Source: Tenodera sinensis (taxonomy: Eukaryota; Arthropoda; Insecta; Mantodea; Mantidae). Taken from it: DNA of 64,000 nucleotides. Each line of letters starts with the position of its first letter. Position 1 is the stretch's first letter. Both the position numbers and the translations under genes were made by a program. The notes beneath the pieces are model-generated. The model was not told the origin of the DNA and searched no databases. It saw only the letters and a program-made list of their open reading frames with translations. The stretch is taken from positions 56,868,971-56,932,970 of the forward strand of contig CM060972.1 in NCBI GenBank assembly GCA_030765045.1, written 5' to 3'. Positions 24,166-38,173 of the stretch are shown in pieces.

Positions 24166-24509
24166 TTCCGTTCCACATTTATATTGGGTACTATTTTTTC
24201 AAGAGGAGGGCGGGAGAGTGTGATTGTGTGTGAGTGATATTGCCTGATTGTGTGTTTGTGTGTGTGGTTTTCAAAGGTATTTTCACGGGAAGATATATGT
24301 AACTTTTAAAATGATGCTGGGAACATTATTTTTGATAAATATATCAAAATAATTGTATTGCAATAGTTTTACTTCGCGCACTAGTGGTTTTTACTCATTT
24401 GTTTCACCACTGACATTTTTCATTTGCATAGCGAACGGGTTAAATATGATATTGTAACATAGAATGCACATGAATAACATTACTGGTAATACAATTAGTT
24501 AAACCGTGC

Positions 24510-24610
24510 AAAAGGATCTTTTTTTCAAGGTATTTTAATGTAGTATGCCCCAAAACATGTATTTACGTCATTCGATATCGAAACTTTTAGGCACTTCCCT
24601 ACTAAGTATG
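24510..24610 (-). mobile_element. Family H short terminal fragment
   Basis: Only the CCCCAAAACATGTATTTACG to CTACTAAGTATG part near the ACTTTCTCTACT end is recognisable. Confidence 0.45.
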
Positions 24611-25075
24611 TATTAGACATTATAGTTCCTCAATATGAAGCGATATCATGCATTTTCATGCCCTTTTGAGTAGATAGTAATTATAGTATTTACAAAACCT
24701 TTTTTATTGTAGTTACGTCTGAATAGTTCTGGTTCAGATAACTTGCCTGCAGTGAAAGGCTTTGCACAGAACTTTTGTTTTTCTTTTAATAATGCCAACT
24801 GCCAATTGCATGATTCATAAGCCTCCATTCCACTCACCAGTTAAGGTCACTCTCTCTCGTTTTTCTGCTCAGCTTCTATTTTTAAGTATTTTACCATACT
24901 TTAATTTTTCTTTTTCACATTGCTATATTCTGAGTATTATTATTGCCTGATTTTAATTGTTTTTTCAAGATGTTACAGCCTAGAAGCCACCTGTTTCTTA
25001 TAAGTTATCAAACTAACATCCAATAACATCTGTAAGTTCCCTTCTTCGTTTCATTTTTGGGAGATAGTAGGATTT

Positions 25076-25297
25076 CATAAATGAATTGTCATTTTAATCA
25101 AAATCATTAGGAGCCATTTTCAAGAAAATCTAAATTTTAGAAACATTTTCCATGTAAAGGATAGTTTAAAGTGGAGGAATATTCAAAATCCTCGTGTCGC
25201 ATCCTTGAAAGAAATTAAAAGTAAATACCGATTTTGGTTTTTAACCGACTTTTCGTTTTTGAGTTATGCTGTCCATAGACTGATACACAGACTGACA

Positions 25298-25373
<76 letters not shown>

Positions 25374-25518
25374 CACACACAGGACCTTTTTTTTTATAAA
25401 AATGCTTTTTTTTTCGATTCATGGGGCCTCAGAACATATTTCCGATGAAATCTCGACATCGAATTTTTCGGTGGAATATAATACTTCCTCTACTTCACTA
25501 CACCAGTAGAGAAAGCAT
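25076..25518 (-). mobile_element. Family H fragment with expanded (CA)n
   Basis: Covers the half of the element toward the ACTTTCTCTACT end, ending in CCAGTAGAGAAAGC. The CA tract at the standard internal position has expanded to about 80 bp (25300-25381). Confidence 0.75.
25300..25381. repeat. (AC)n microsatellite inside family H copy
   Basis: Near-perfect dinucleotide run with one ATG interruption near the right end. Confidence 0.95.
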
Positions 25519-26526
25519 AAATTATACAAATCAACTCCAAGAACCCCTTGGTTCAGCGAGTAATAACACCATAAGTTGTTGAAGTCAAAGCCCCCGCTAT
25601 GGCCAAAGAAGTTAAAGGGGCTATACAAATGAAACGGGGAAAAAAGACTATTATTAAATCAGTCTTTTTTCAATTATATTTGCTTAAATCGTAGTTTTAC
25701 GTATTCTCAGCGTTATTCACTTCGTAGTAACAAATGTAACTGTTACATATACTTTGACATACTTAATTGATCACACAAATATTTTTTTAAACAATATATA
25801 AATTAACACTTACAATGTATAGTAAATATACAATTGTATGAAATATCTTTATCCTTACATAGGATTTCTATTCTGATCACTTTTGGCAATCATTAAAATT
25901 TATTTTCAGTTACATTTCAATCAAGTGCTTCAGTATTTGCCTTCGAGCTATAGAGACGGAAGAAACTATCTAATCGTAGACAGCATTAAGACACTAATAC
26001 TCTCTAAATATATGTTAAAATGTCACAGCTTCACTTCTCATACCTGCCAGTCATATTTTCTGGGAGTGCTAGATAATTATTTTAAAATTGCTGGTTTACA
26101 TTTTCATAAGTATCTGCTTTAACGTAGGTAACTCTCAGTGTTAGAAAACAAAGGAACACCGTCATCAGCGTCCATTATTATTCATCGCCCCAACAGATGG
26201 CCCGTAAGTAGCTTCTTAACATGCAGGAAGTGCCGTTTTGGCATGTTCCTTGAGTGTACAATGTAAAACTGCAATTAATTATGCAACCAAGAGGTGCTCG
26301 CTCAAAGTCAATGCAAATAAATAGGCTACATTAGACACGCCCCAGTTATTTCATGGGCCACTATAAAGATAGCATATCGCAGATAGTAGTTGAGTATGCG
26401 GTTTAGATGGCGATAGTGATCAGAACGGTCAAGTTTTGCAAGGTGTGACTCGCAATGGAGTGTGAAACAATGTCTTAATAGACTGCTGAGACACCTACAG
26501 CCTACTTTGTGGTTATATATTCTCAA

Positions 26527-27196
26527 AAAACAAATCTGAAGTGTTGCACTCGCATCACTTTCTCGATTCTTGCACAAACTATTCTTACAAATGCTTATTC
26601 CTCTATCTTCATATTAATCTACATAAATATTTGCAGAAATTACCTTAGTTCTAATTTTCTTCTAGGTGCAAAGGAAATGTGTGAATTCAGTAGGCTTTAA
26701 CTTTAACTGGTCGCTATGTGATGGCTTGAAAGTCCGTTCTCTTTGCTCGGCCAAGAGATAAAATATGAATAACGACCTCCCATTTGAGAAAAGTATTGCA
26801 AAATTCAAATAACAAGAAATACGTCCGAAATTGTTCACTCCACAACAAAAATGGATTTGACTTAAATTGTGTGTTTTAATAAGATCTAAGTTTTGTAAAG
26901 TAAGACTTTGTTTATCTCTTACGATTTACGAGTTGCACAAAAATCATTCAGAATGAAGAGGACTTCTGATTATATTACTTGAAAATTCAGGATATACATC
27001 TCATTTTTCATAAAAACATCAACATATGGTATTTTAATAAAAATTGCTTGTGCTATTTTTTTATAAAATTAAAATTTTCTAAAAATTGTCCATCTGCGCT
27101 GGAAGGATTTTCCTGAAAATCGATGTATTATATCCTTGGAAGATGTTGAACTTAAATAACTAGTTGAGTGTGTAACAGGATTTTTGTATTTCACTT
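26527..27196 (-). mobile_element. Family H copy, diverged
   Basis: Begins CTGAAGTGTTGCACTCGCAT and ends near TTTCTCTACT at 27190-27200, where the minus-strand SINE starts. Confidence 0.65.
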
Positions 27197-27207
27197 TCTC
27201 TACTATG

Positions 27208-27487
27208 TCCCCCACTATAGGCGTTATTGGTGGGGTGCAGTACTGGAAGTTGGGACGTGGTCAGCGTCCCGAGCCCTCCCGGTCAGTTATGCGGCCTTCA
27301 CGACCACGGGCCGCTAATTCTCCATCAAATAGCTCCTCAATTGGTCCCCTTGGGGCCTAACGAGGCTGAGTGCACACCATGCCAGACCTCCCAGAGTGGA
27401 TAAAATCCCCACGCTGGTACCAGGGATCGAACCAGGGTCCTCCAAGCTAGAAGCAAGCGCGCTACCAACTGTGCTACGGAGGGCGGT
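27208..27487 (-). mobile_element. tRNA-derived SINE, family 3
   Basis: The minus-strand head CGCCCTCCGTAGCACAGTTG lies near 27487 and the 3' body on the left. The extreme 3' end is missing. It abuts a family H copy. Confidence 0.82.
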
Positions 27488-28002
27488 CATTTTAAGTACC
27501 TAGTAAACAAATTAGTAATTATAATCATGTACACGTGTGCAATTAGTATAACCGACTCGTCAGTGCTATTAGCCCGAAACCGCAAATATACTCAGTGATA
27601 TTTCAGTGAAAGTAAATATTCTCAGTGATATTTCAGTGAAAGTAAAATATTTCGTGGCCTGGAAGGGTAAAATATTTCGTTTTATATGTTCAGAATTGTT
27701 ATGTCGAAAGCGTGTACTTTTATGTTATTAAATAGATATGAGATCAAAAGGAAGGTACAAGTAGTTTAGAATGTAAGCGTCAATTATCTAAGAAGTTACT
27801 CATTGTTCTGAGCAATGTTTCCTCCACCGCCAAAGGGTATTTAATACAGCATTTGCAGGACTGTTTAGGAGAGGTTAAGGAAGCTAGTCTTCCAGTGATG
27901 TTTCACACCCTTCTGGATTAATATTGGGGATTCTTCATCCGTTATTTGAGTATATGAAATAACTTATTATACGATTTATTGAGTACTAAAATGACATAAT
28001 AT

Positions 28003-28425
28003 TGTGTCCAAATCAGCACTAAAGTACTCTTGCGAAACATGGGTCCTACGATCTAGGGAAAAATCCAGATTAGAAGCAGCCCAAATGAGATTTTTACGAC
28101 CACTATTGGGAGTAACAAGATCGGACAGAATGAGAAATACTGATATACGAGCACAACTTATGGAAGAAAATATAATTGAAGAGATTCAACGATGTCAGAA
28201 AGAGTGGAAAGACCATGTTTTAAGGATGTCCCCTTCGAGATACCCACGGCAAGCTTTATTTTACAGACCTTCTGGACGGAGAAACATTGGACGACAACGG
28301 AGAAGATGGAGCGACCAATTTATTTAGCCTCGGAACAGGTCTAAAGGCCTAAACCTTGTCAGGAAGAAGAAGAAGAAGAAGAAGAAGAAGAAGAAGAAGA
28401 AGAAGAAGAAGAAGAAGAAGAATGA
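28003..28425 (+). pseudogene. LINE 3' end with (GAA)n tail
   Basis: Encodes the common endonuclease/RT C-terminal tail: YSCETWVLRSREKSRLEAAQ, MRFLRPLLGVTRSDRMRNTD, EIQRCQKEWKDHVLRM, GRRNIGRQRRRW, with a stop at about 28327. The non-coding tail ends in a (GAA)n tract at about 28366-28421. Everything upstream of this tail is missing. Confidence 0.82.
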
Positions 28426-28429
28426 GTAC

Positions 28430-31400
28430 TAAAGACAATAAACCTTGGGCTAACCCTAAGCTGAGTTCTGGCCCTATTGCTGAGGCTAGCCCTTAAAAAA
28501 CACATGTTTGGTATGTGTATACTTCTTTCTACTATTAATTTTATTCCTCTGCTCCCTTTCTAAATATTATTGGATTGTATTATTAGACCTAGTAGTTCAC
28601 CATGTTAGTTTTTTTTTTTTTTTTTTTTTTTTCTCTCTTTCTCTTTTTTTACTCGTCTATCTTTCACAGTTTTTCGTTATTTCTCAAGTATTGTTTTCGT
28701 TTTCTATCTATTGTTTATCTCTTAATATTACTTTTTATCCCTATCGTTTCACTGGTTTTTATTAATCTCACTTGATTTCGGATTGTACATTCCCCCTTTC
28801 CCTTAATATAAACTTGCCGCTTTTCTCAACCCTCCTTCCGATTACTTATTTCGTCTCACTTTCTCATATCTTCTCTTCTACCTCTTACATCACTATTCTC
28901 TCTCCCCTTCCTGATATTTGCATAGCCATTGTTTTGCCCTGTCACCCTTAGCGATATGTCGCTTCCCCTGATCTCCCTTGCCTAGCTCTCGTTTCTTTTC
29001 TATTCCTCTGTATTCACTCACTATTTTCACTCTGCTCTTTTCTAATCCCCTTGTTCCTACATTTGTTTCATTCTGCACTTACTATATTACAATTGCTTCT
29101 TGCCTTCTTTTGTTAGATATTTCTTGTGCTTTCATCAGGCTATTTAGGCTCTTAGGCGCCTCCCTTATTTTGTTTTAAACCAACAAAACAAAGTATAAGC
29201 GGGAAAAGCAAGACATTTTGGACATCCAAGGAAGTTATGTGAATGACAGGGGTAATCCATAGAATAAAGAAGTAAAAGAAGAGATAAAGGGGAGGATTAG
29301 CTATAAGAACCATGTAGATCTTTAGACAATTTTGTAAACAACGTGAGAATTAAATGCAATCAATTCGTCATTAGAGCTTAAAGTAGTCATGCAACGACGG
29401 GTAAGTCAGCTGGTAATGTGTAAAAGCTGTGGATAAATCTCTGCCACATCTAAATCAGTACTCTGCAAGGATGTTAAATGTCTTTGGCAGTAAAACATTT
29501 GTTTTCTCACCTATTGCCAAAATTCAGTGAAGCACAAAGTCTCGTGGGCGCCTGGTGACCTTCAGCTGCCGTTTTCACTGACATGGTTAAGTACTTCCTA
29601 GACTGTGTCTTTGGCATCAACCATCCCAACGCCGTGGGCAATGTCAACAATATACACTTCACAAGGATACGTATGATGCGTCTGCACAACCTTGCTTCCT
29701 ACGCGCTCAATAATATGGCAATAAGCAATATTTTGGTACTTTACGTCATCATTACAGATAATAAGCTCACTGTGCTGTATTTAAGTATAATGAATCACAA
29801 AACAAATTACTACTTGCTACAAAACTCAAAACATAGTTCGCTGCAGAGAAACCGAGCAAGATACATCCGCGGTAGTGTGAGGGGCTTGCCTTCGGGTTCG
29901 TTTCCCATAGCGATCATGGTTTTTTTCCGTAGTTTCCCCAGGTAAGTAGGTAAATGCTGGGATGGTTGCCTTTTATCACGCATTTCCTGTCCCTATCATT
30001 TCCTTTCATATGTTTAAGGGGAATAACCTGTGAAAATTGACAAGAGTACTCCAAACTATACATCTTTGGAATTTTTCGCATAAAAATGGCTCTCGTAGGC
30101 ATAAACTATTTCAGCCACTTCAAATCTTGTCACGTGATCATTAAATGACGGTGTTCATGTGCTGATAGCCTTCTCATGTTTCTTCAACGCATACCAATGC
30201 TCCTTTGCAGTTCCATTTTCTACCAGTCTGTTAGGTTATGGCATATTAGTTTTTTATGATAATAAACATTTTTGCCTTGATGTTTATTAAATTGTTGAAC
30301 TGTATATTTTAATAAAATTGCTCTGATCTCTAAAATGTAATAAAAATGATGAACGAGTTATCTAATTTTTTCAACAATAGTACTTAACTTTTATAAAGTG
30401 GTATTCCTGAAATGTAAACCTGAAATTTTGTTACAAAATTTTGGAAGCGGACCGCACAAACTATTTCATGCATTTGTTTGAAAATTTGGGAAATAGTTAC
30501 ATGTGTTATTAGTATGTGGTAAAAAAAAGTGAGGCTTGTTGGCTAAGAAACCTAGGATTTGAATTTCTCACAGATGGTACCCTGAGGGTTATAGGATCAG
30601 GCGACAGCTGTAGGTGTGTTGCGGCAGCAAGGTGGACTTTGCGCTCTGAACAGATTTCTCCTGTGTTTGGCACGGCTGCTGCCCCGCCCCCTTTTTTTTC
30701 TTCTGAAAGTTGTCTTGTCTATTACCAAGCTCTTCACGTAGCGGTTGGCTAAGACCCTTAGCCAGCTAAAGGGTTGAAGCCGCTGGAGACCCCTGTCTTT
30801 GCTACGTATATCATCCGGATCTGATTGCTCTGCGGGTCTTCCCTGTATCCCTTCCTCGGGTCATATTGGAAGAACAAAGGGCCCACTTTGTCCTCCGTGC
30901 GGTACTATACTCCAGTTACTATAGATCCCTCCGTCTGATGCTCCTAACTCACTGCAAAGGATTAGCTACTTACATAACTACTAAAAAAAGAAGCGATACA
31001 TTTCCATGCAAGTGAAATGCTTGCGAGAGGAGGAGGCGAGGTCAGAACTTCAATACATTAAGAAAATTAAAATTTCTTGTTTTAGCGACTGTAGAATTAT
31101 TTTCTGTAGAGTAGAACTACAATTATTCTAGTTAAAGATTAAAGTACACATTGAAAATGAATGTCATATAAACTGTTCATTGCCTGATTTTATTAACATT
31201 CTATCGCTTTTTCTGAGGGTTGGGTTTAGCAAACATAAAATACTCAAATAGCATGACACGTGAAACCTTTCATATCATTGTGAGTACCTAGGATTTGAAT
31301 CTGGTGTTTCCTTGGTGTCGATGAGCATATACTTGAGAAATTGCTACCCAAACGTCTCCATCCTATACTGCTCTGTTTGTAAAATACATTTATTTGTGCT

Positions 31401-33225
31401 TTTGAGTTGAAATATGTAAGACAGAACATAAATTTATCGACAGTCATAAATAATAGAAATTTATGAGGACACTTGACCGAGCTCTTGTTATTTCATATGT
31501 TTCCTTATACTAGTATTGGTATTTTTTTCCCGGACATTTATGCGAAGAGATTCATTCTGTGTACAAGCTCGCGGTAGAGGCCATTGCTGCTCTTGTATCT
31601 GTCATATCTGAAGGCATATTTCGGTCACTTTTTTCTTCTTTTTTTTTAACGGGAAGATATAGAGGGACAAGAACTTATTTTCCTTCCCTTTCCTGAAGAA
31701 ACAATTATTGTTCATAAGGATTTTTGGAAAGGAGATGTAAAGGCAAGCGATCATGCAATTCTGTATTTACCCCTATGTTAGTCTCTCGATGCAAACGCTG
31801 CCTTCATTGGAAGGAAACAGATAAAGGTTTCAGTGGGTTTCAGTCATGATTGAAGACCTGGCTGCAGCCCAGAGGATTGACGTGTGTTAGGAATGTTTAT
31901 TTTCAGTCCGAACACAGTCCTGTGTGTGTGTCTGATATGAATGTTTGCTGCGTGTGATACGATGGATGACTGGAGTGTTGACTTATGGTGTGCTTCTCAA
32001 GGTACTTTCTGGTTTGGTGTGTCTTTTCGTCTTGAAGTCTATTGTATCCAGCGTTTTTGGAAGTTGCTGGTTGGATTAAAAAAAATCCTGCACTGCTGCT
32101 TCGTTTGAAGTGCGGTGATCCGATGGTGAGGAGTGGGTCCCCTAGTGGTTGTTCCAGGGATTGTGTAGTGATATTTAGAACCCTGGCATGGAAGCTCTCA
32201 ATTTCATACTGGATCATATGAGCTATGATTTTAACAGCGATTCCACACTTTTCGCTTGCTGTTTGGTGCATGTACCTTGGTTACGAATTTCTTCTGCATC
32301 TCGAGAACCATGGTCATAAAACTGAAAATCTAATCCCCAGCGGATCAGTAACGAAAACCCATTCTAGCATCATAAACATACACTGCTTTGGGTTGTATTT
32401 CCCATTTATGCTTTTTTTAACGTTGGTGTTAGAGATTTAAAAACACCGAGAATGTTAGAGCGGAAGGGAGACGAGCAATTTAAATTATGTACTTATTGAA
32501 AAAAAAAATATATTTTCATAGGTTATGTGCAAATTATGAACACATACATAAACAAGCTAGTATCGTAACACAGCCTCTGAGAATAATTCGCCACCCACTT
32601 TGGTGTTCAGAAAAGACATGAGTGATGCCAGCTGGCTTCTGGCGCAGCGCAAATTTTGTTCCAGTTCTATAAAATTCTTTATTGTAGGTATTAAGGGTTG
32701 GCTTTAGTTGATGAAAAATAAATTTGGGTTGAGATCTCGAAACAATCGCGTTACCTGTGGTCTCTTATTTTCCTGGTGGCATTCACAGAAATAATGAAAC
32801 ATCCTCAAGCAACTATTAGCACGATGTCCCTCTGCAATACTACCTCTGGAAGATCAAATCAGGAGCTTCGAAGGTTCTGGAGGCCATTCCACCATTTCAG
32901 TGATGAGTGTGACATGATGAGTAGGCTTAGTAGTTTAGTTCATTAAAGAGGAATCAAGTTATGGGCGTTTGTAATGCATATGACGGCACATTGTGGGTTC
33001 TGTCCGTCTGCTCTACAGACAAACCGTGCTTAACTTCATTCTTTTGGTAGCTCACCTACTAAGCTTAATGAGTATTACTGTCGGTATTTATAATACATTT
33101 ATCGTAGCCAAATGACCAGTTACATAGTTATTTACAACTTTATTTACTTGCTGCTTGTGTTTACATCTTCACTTATTGATGTTGTCCATTTCGTACATAG
33201 TTCTATATGGTAGCAAATTCACATA
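28430..33225. other. Long stretch with no supported gene
   Basis: Holds a T-run near 28610, a pyrimidine-rich segment at 28640-29060, one degraded SINE, and isolated open frames (31903-32271 on minus, 122 codons; 29583-29945) without recognisable domains. Confidence 0.5.
29850..30020 (+). mobile_element. Degraded SINE-like fragment, family 5
   Basis: ACCGAGCAAGATACATCCGC and GCTTGCCTTCGGGTTCGTTT parallel the family 5 head. The tail has CCTGTCCCTATCATTTCC. Confidence 0.45.
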
Positions 33226-33232
33226 TCAAAAC

Positions 33233-33960
33233 TCTGTGTTGCACTCGCATGACTTTCTCTATTCTTGTACTAACTATTCTTACAAACTCTTATTCCTTTT
33301 TCTTCATATTAGTCGAGATAAAACATTTGCAGAAATTGTCTTGCTGCTGCTTTGCATGGCCAAACAGATAAAATTGAATAACGAGCTTCTATTTGAGAAA
33401 AGTTAGTGCTGCAAAGCTCGCACAAATAACAAGGAATATCTCCCAAATGGTTCACTCCACAAAAAAAATGCATTTGGACATAACTTGTGTATTTTAATGA
33501 GATATACATTTTTACAGTAAGATTTGGTCTATCATTTACGGTTTACCAGTTATGCAAAAGTAATACAGAATAAATAGAACTACCGGAGCTACAACCAGAA
33601 AAACATCTTAAACATATGGCATTTTAATAAAAATCGTTAGCCATTTTTGAGAAAAACAAAATGTTCGGAAAATGTTCCATGTAAAGGGTAGTTTAGAATG
33701 GAGGAATATTCTTCAAAACTTTTTTGTCGCATCCTTGAAAGATATTAAACTTAAATACCAACTTTGGTTTTCAAACGACTTTTTGTTTTTGAGTTGTTAC
33801 AATGTTCACAGATACACACACGCGCACTCGCGGACCTCTTTCTAAAACTTTTTTTTTCATTCGGGGGACCTCAAAACATATGTTTCCGGTGAAATCTCGA
33901 CATCTAAATTTTGGGTCGAATAGAATACTTCCCCAACTTACTATACCTAGTAGTGAAAGT
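33233..33960 (-). mobile_element. Family H copy with small internal deletion
   Basis: Begins CTGTGTTGCACTCGCATGAC and ends TAGTGAAAGT. Immediately outside both ends is AAAACT, which may be a target duplication or chance similarity at A-rich sites. Confidence 0.8.
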
Positions 33961-34008
33961 AAAAACTAACTTGAACTTTAAATTGTACATCTAGATAATT
34001 GAGCATTT

Positions 34009-34048
34009 TGATGGTGTTGATGATGATGATTATGATGATGATGATAAA
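34009..34048. repeat. (GAT)n-rich short tandem repeat
   Basis: Imperfect run of GAT/GATGAT units next to the end of a family H copy. Confidence 0.8.
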
Positions 34049-34464
34049 TACAGTATAATACTAAGGTTTTACATACATATTTTTGAAGGCTAAATGAATA
34101 CATCCTGTCTAGTCAATTTGGAGCACTACATTTCGTGTTACACGTACATCTCGAGTAACTTTCAAATATGTGAAAGGCAGAGGAGAAAGGGAAAGAAATG
34201 TAATATGCACTGCAGTTTCTGATGCAATATTCATCACCCCTATTGCAACCAACGTGGCGGAAGAAGTTTCTAAATAGGAGACATGTTTGACTCACAAGCT
34301 GATGGGAGTTGCACTTTCATGTGTTTGCGCGATTGGCTTCTGTTTCTGCTTATCTGCTTTCCTATTGAACGATATAATAGACTGATACGTTCATAAGGGG
34401 ATTTTTGACAGAAACATTTGATATTTTAGGTTAGGTTTGCTCTAGGTTATAATCGTTTTCAACT

Positions 34465-34612
34465 TATTTGCACACCCACATCCATACTTCCAGACACTAT
34501 GAATGGTAAGGCGTAATTCTAATTAAAGAAAAATTCCCACCGCCTGGCTGAAAATCGAACCCGAGACTTCAGAGTGAGAACTTATTCCCGCCAATTACTG
34601 TTAATCGTTCGC
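34465..34612 (-). mobile_element. tRNA-derived SINE, family 6-like
   Basis: Minus-strand B box GGGTTCGATTTTC and a body with TTCCAGACACTATGAATGGT read on +. Degraded head. Confidence 0.5.
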
Positions 34613-34954
34613 CTGCATACATTCACAGTACGCTGCCTTTTCCAGTACTGGGAAGATGAAATGCTAAATTTGAATTGCACATTTTCCAAGCTTTACTTGA
34701 AATGGCGATAAAAGAAAATCTTAGGCATTTCATCAAGATTTACATTTGTTTTGAAATGATAATGGACACGTAAGTAAATCTGAGGAAAAATTTATTACAT
34801 TTTGCAGCAAGATTAAACATTTCTAATATTTTTTGTTCCATTCATATGCAGCCTTTAAAATTTAAGGTCATATCGGGCATTTTATCTCTGGAAGAGTTTC
34901 TCTACAGCAATAATGCTCATTCACTTACAGCGGTATTATATCTTTGAGTTATTA

Positions 34955-35107
34955 CAATAAATTCACATTCACACACTCATTCATACTTTGACTCTAGGGA
35001 GGATAGTGGCTAAAGAAAGATTTCTATCCTGCAGCCGGGAATCGAACTCGAAATCTATGGATTTCAACGTCAGCATGCTAACCACCAGACCACACAGGCA
35101 GCCTCTT
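34955..35107 (-). mobile_element. tRNA-derived SINE, family 6
   Basis: Minus-strand head GCCTGTGTGGTCTGGTGGTT and B box GTTCGATTCCC. The tail is the ATTCACATTCACACACTCAT stretch read on +. Confidence 0.65.
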
Positions 35108-35109
35108 AA

Positions 35110-36960
35110 TTTTTTTTTCCATGTGATTTTTGTTTTGCATAATTATGCAGCCACATAGAAATTTATATCACTGTTTCTAACTTTAAAATTATGCAGAATT
35201 TCGAAGTATAATTTAACTCGAATATACGGACAACATAGTTTTTAAAAGGTAGGTGCAGCTTGTGAGCAGTTTTATATTTGTTGAGTTAATTCCTAATTAT
35301 CTACAGTAAAAAATTATGAAGTGTAAATTTTCAAATGAGAAAACCTTTTTTTCTGCTAAATTATGAAACCACGGCCTTGGATTCATCGTGTGTGTGTGTG
35401 TATGTGTGAGTGTGTTTAAAAAGTTTTTAATTTTCATAAAGCTCGTAAAATTACCGCAAGTAATATAAGGCATCTGACCTAGCCGATAAATTCTCGAACG
35501 GGGTAGGTGAATATACCTGGGAAGGTCAAACCGTCGAATTATATTTATTTCGACTATTTCATAAATAAAATATGAATTTAAATATTGAAAAGTAAAGATT
35601 TGACAAAAAATGTTGAATTCCATGAAAAATAACCTAAAATATACCTATTCATTTCGATTGGTGCAGTTCGACTTAGCACTGCCAACAGAGGAAAACGAAA
35701 CCCAAGAACTGCATGTATTTCGATCTTCTATTATTATAACAGAAATCCGGTTATAACCTTACATAAATCTTATTTTGTTTTTAACATTAAAAATCAACCT
35801 CTCTTCTGAAAAAAAAATTACATTAATTATTAAAGGAACAGTTGTTAAAAACACAATGTCAAATTGAAGTGGAGTCCTATTTTGATCGTTAATGGATTGC
35901 AATGTGTAATACGAGTAAACTGTTTTTAGTGATTTATGGGACACTGACAAAGGAATGACCTAGTCTATAAAACAACAGAATGACCAGGTGGTAACTCGTA
36001 TATGATAATCTAAGGCCTCTATGTATGGAATAGAGACATTTTAAATTTTGAACTTCTCTCAAATCACTCTCTAGGCATATGGTTAACAAGGAACCAAGAA
36101 GTACTCTCATATGACCACTCACCAAAAAATAAGGAAACCCAAAATACTGAATTTCAAATAGCTTTACTTCTAAGTTTAAATATTTTTGAAACACTGCAAT
36201 TATGCTTTCTTTGCACATTTGTAACTCCCTTAAAAGACAGCCTTTAGTGTCGATCAGTGTTATCTTTTGTTTAGCAACTTAAAAAGTCTCTCGTTGTAAC
36301 GATGTGGTTTATAAGTAGAAGCCATTACCGGTTTCTGGAATTTTCTTGGACCACATACAGAAATGATAAAGCGGTAGCAACCATAATTCTGACCAACTAA
36401 GTTATGAAGGGTGGGGCTCGAATTCTCTTCAAATGTTTCTTTGAACTTTTCCATTCAGGGAATTTGGTTACCCTAAGGGACAAATTTAGGTCCACTAATT
36501 TCAGAGATTTAGTATATCCAATGTGGTTATTATTCATAACCGCCAAGGAATTGCCTTGAACGCCGTAACTTTTGAAATTATATTGTTAATGCGTGGGAAT
36601 TCGAAGAACTGACAACCGGAGTTATTTATTTCGGGATCAGTTAAGTAAATCAGAGCTAATATATTGAATTATGGAAACTCGTTCCTGAAAATCTCAGTAA
36701 TTCATATTCTTGGCATGTTGGTTAAAATAAATATTTGCTATACTGAAATGACAAATCGAATGAAATATCTGAATATATGTGGGATTCACCTTCGTTCTGA
36801 TACAATTTTATATAAAGTTGTATAATTGGGAAATTGCTAGTGGTGGAAAATAGCTTGCCAGAGAAAAAATAGACCTCTTTAAAATACACAATTCTGGTAT
36901 TCCTGAAATGTTCACTGTTAGACTTTTCAAATATTGTAAGCAATTACTGTTTTAATTGAT
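35110..36960. other. No recognised gene or repeat
   Basis: AT-rich, short frames only. Confidence 0.5.
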
Positions 36961-36961
36961 C

Positions 36962-37190
36962 GTCTCCCTAGGGTGCTGGTAGTGCAGCTGCTTAACAGGC
37001 CGGAGGCCCAGGTTCGATTTCCGATACCGGTGTGGGGATTTTCTCCCGCTGGGAGACCTGGTCGGGGTGCACTCAGCCTCGCGAGGTCCCAGGGGAGGGG
37101 GTGGGCCATTGAAGAGTTTCTTGAGCTTCCGCATTGATCGGTCGGAAGGGATCGGGGCGCTGACCACGTCCCACCCTCCAGCGCAGTGTA
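36962..37190 (+). mobile_element. tRNA-derived SINE, family 3-related
   Basis: Head GGGTGCTGGTAGTGCAGCTG and B box GGTTCGATTTCC, then GTGTGGGGATTTTCTCCC and GGGGTGCACTCAGCCTCG, which parallel family 3. The tail differs. Confidence 0.75.
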
Positions 37191-37194
37191 GTAC

Positions 37195-37349
37195 AAAATC
37201 TTACTATACCAAACATGTACATCTGGTTAAAACCCACAATTTAGGTAAAATGCATTTTTCTGTGGAGTGGATCATTTGGGAGGTATTGCTTGTTATTCGT
37301 CTGAATTTTTCAGTACTCCATTTCTGAATTAGGAATTGGTTGTAGTTTT

Positions 37350-37385
<36 letters not shown>

Positions 37386-37612
37386 TTCTGTATATTATAT
37401 TTTCATATAAAGAGAAACAAATTTTACATAGGGACTAGCTTTAAAATATTTGACTCGCTTAAAGCCTATTGTGTTCCCATATTCTCCTTGTACCTACAAG
37501 AAAATTAGCAAGAAGATAATTTGTGCAAATGTTTATCTCATGAACTAGGAGGAATAAGGTTTGTAAGAATAGTTGGTACAAGAGTTGAGAAAGCTACGCG
37601 AGGACAATATAT
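37195..37612 (+). mobile_element. Family H fragment, hairpin side
   Basis: Starts after a SINE and ends with TTGAGAAAGC and ATATATCAG plus a T-run. It is interrupted by a long T tract at about 37353-37380. Confidence 0.65.
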
Positions 37613-38173
37613 CAGATTTTTCCTACTGTTTTTAGTTTTCAAACAAGCTCATTTCTAATGCCTAACAAAACATTTTGTTTGCGTTTACTCATACGGTTCA
37701 TATAAGGCCTGAATGCTGATGAAAGTTAGACGACTCAAATGACATACAGAATTTAAAGGTGGCTTTCCTGCTTACTCTTGTTATCTCTCCACAAACCACA
37801 AAGGCTGCCTTGAACTTGGAATAGACTCCTGCCGCATACTTGGCATCTGTGAGAAACCGTGTTCCCTGCGGCATTTGGAAACTGTAACACTTTCACGCCA
37901 CAGTCTGAGTTGAGCAGTTTCCTTTTATGGCTTGAACGAGTCATTGTGTACCTGCAACTGTGAACTCTACAGACTTCTGTGTTACAAGGTAAGATTTGGT
38001 GGTTTTGAGTCATCACGTGCCCTAGAGGTTGAAGTTTATCAAGTGGCGTGGCCATTATAACAATGGCATATGGACAATCTAGTACTTCATTTGGAAACCA
38101 CCAAACACTGCACATCACAGTTTTACCGGAAGTACAGCTTCTGACGTTTCCTAAATAGAAAGTTAGAAAAATC

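Noticed and set aside
25205..25399. ORFs of Thr-His or Val-Cys repeats (also 38545-38912, 48891-49284)
   Set aside because: Translations of dinucleotide microsatellites.
31903..32271. 122-codon minus-strand ORF
   Set aside because: No recognisable domain, no initiation or splice context, low-complexity Ser/His/Thr composition.
37753..38118. 121-codon minus-strand ORF with CxxC
   Set aside because: A single CxxC with no zinc-finger spacing and no related sequence recognised.
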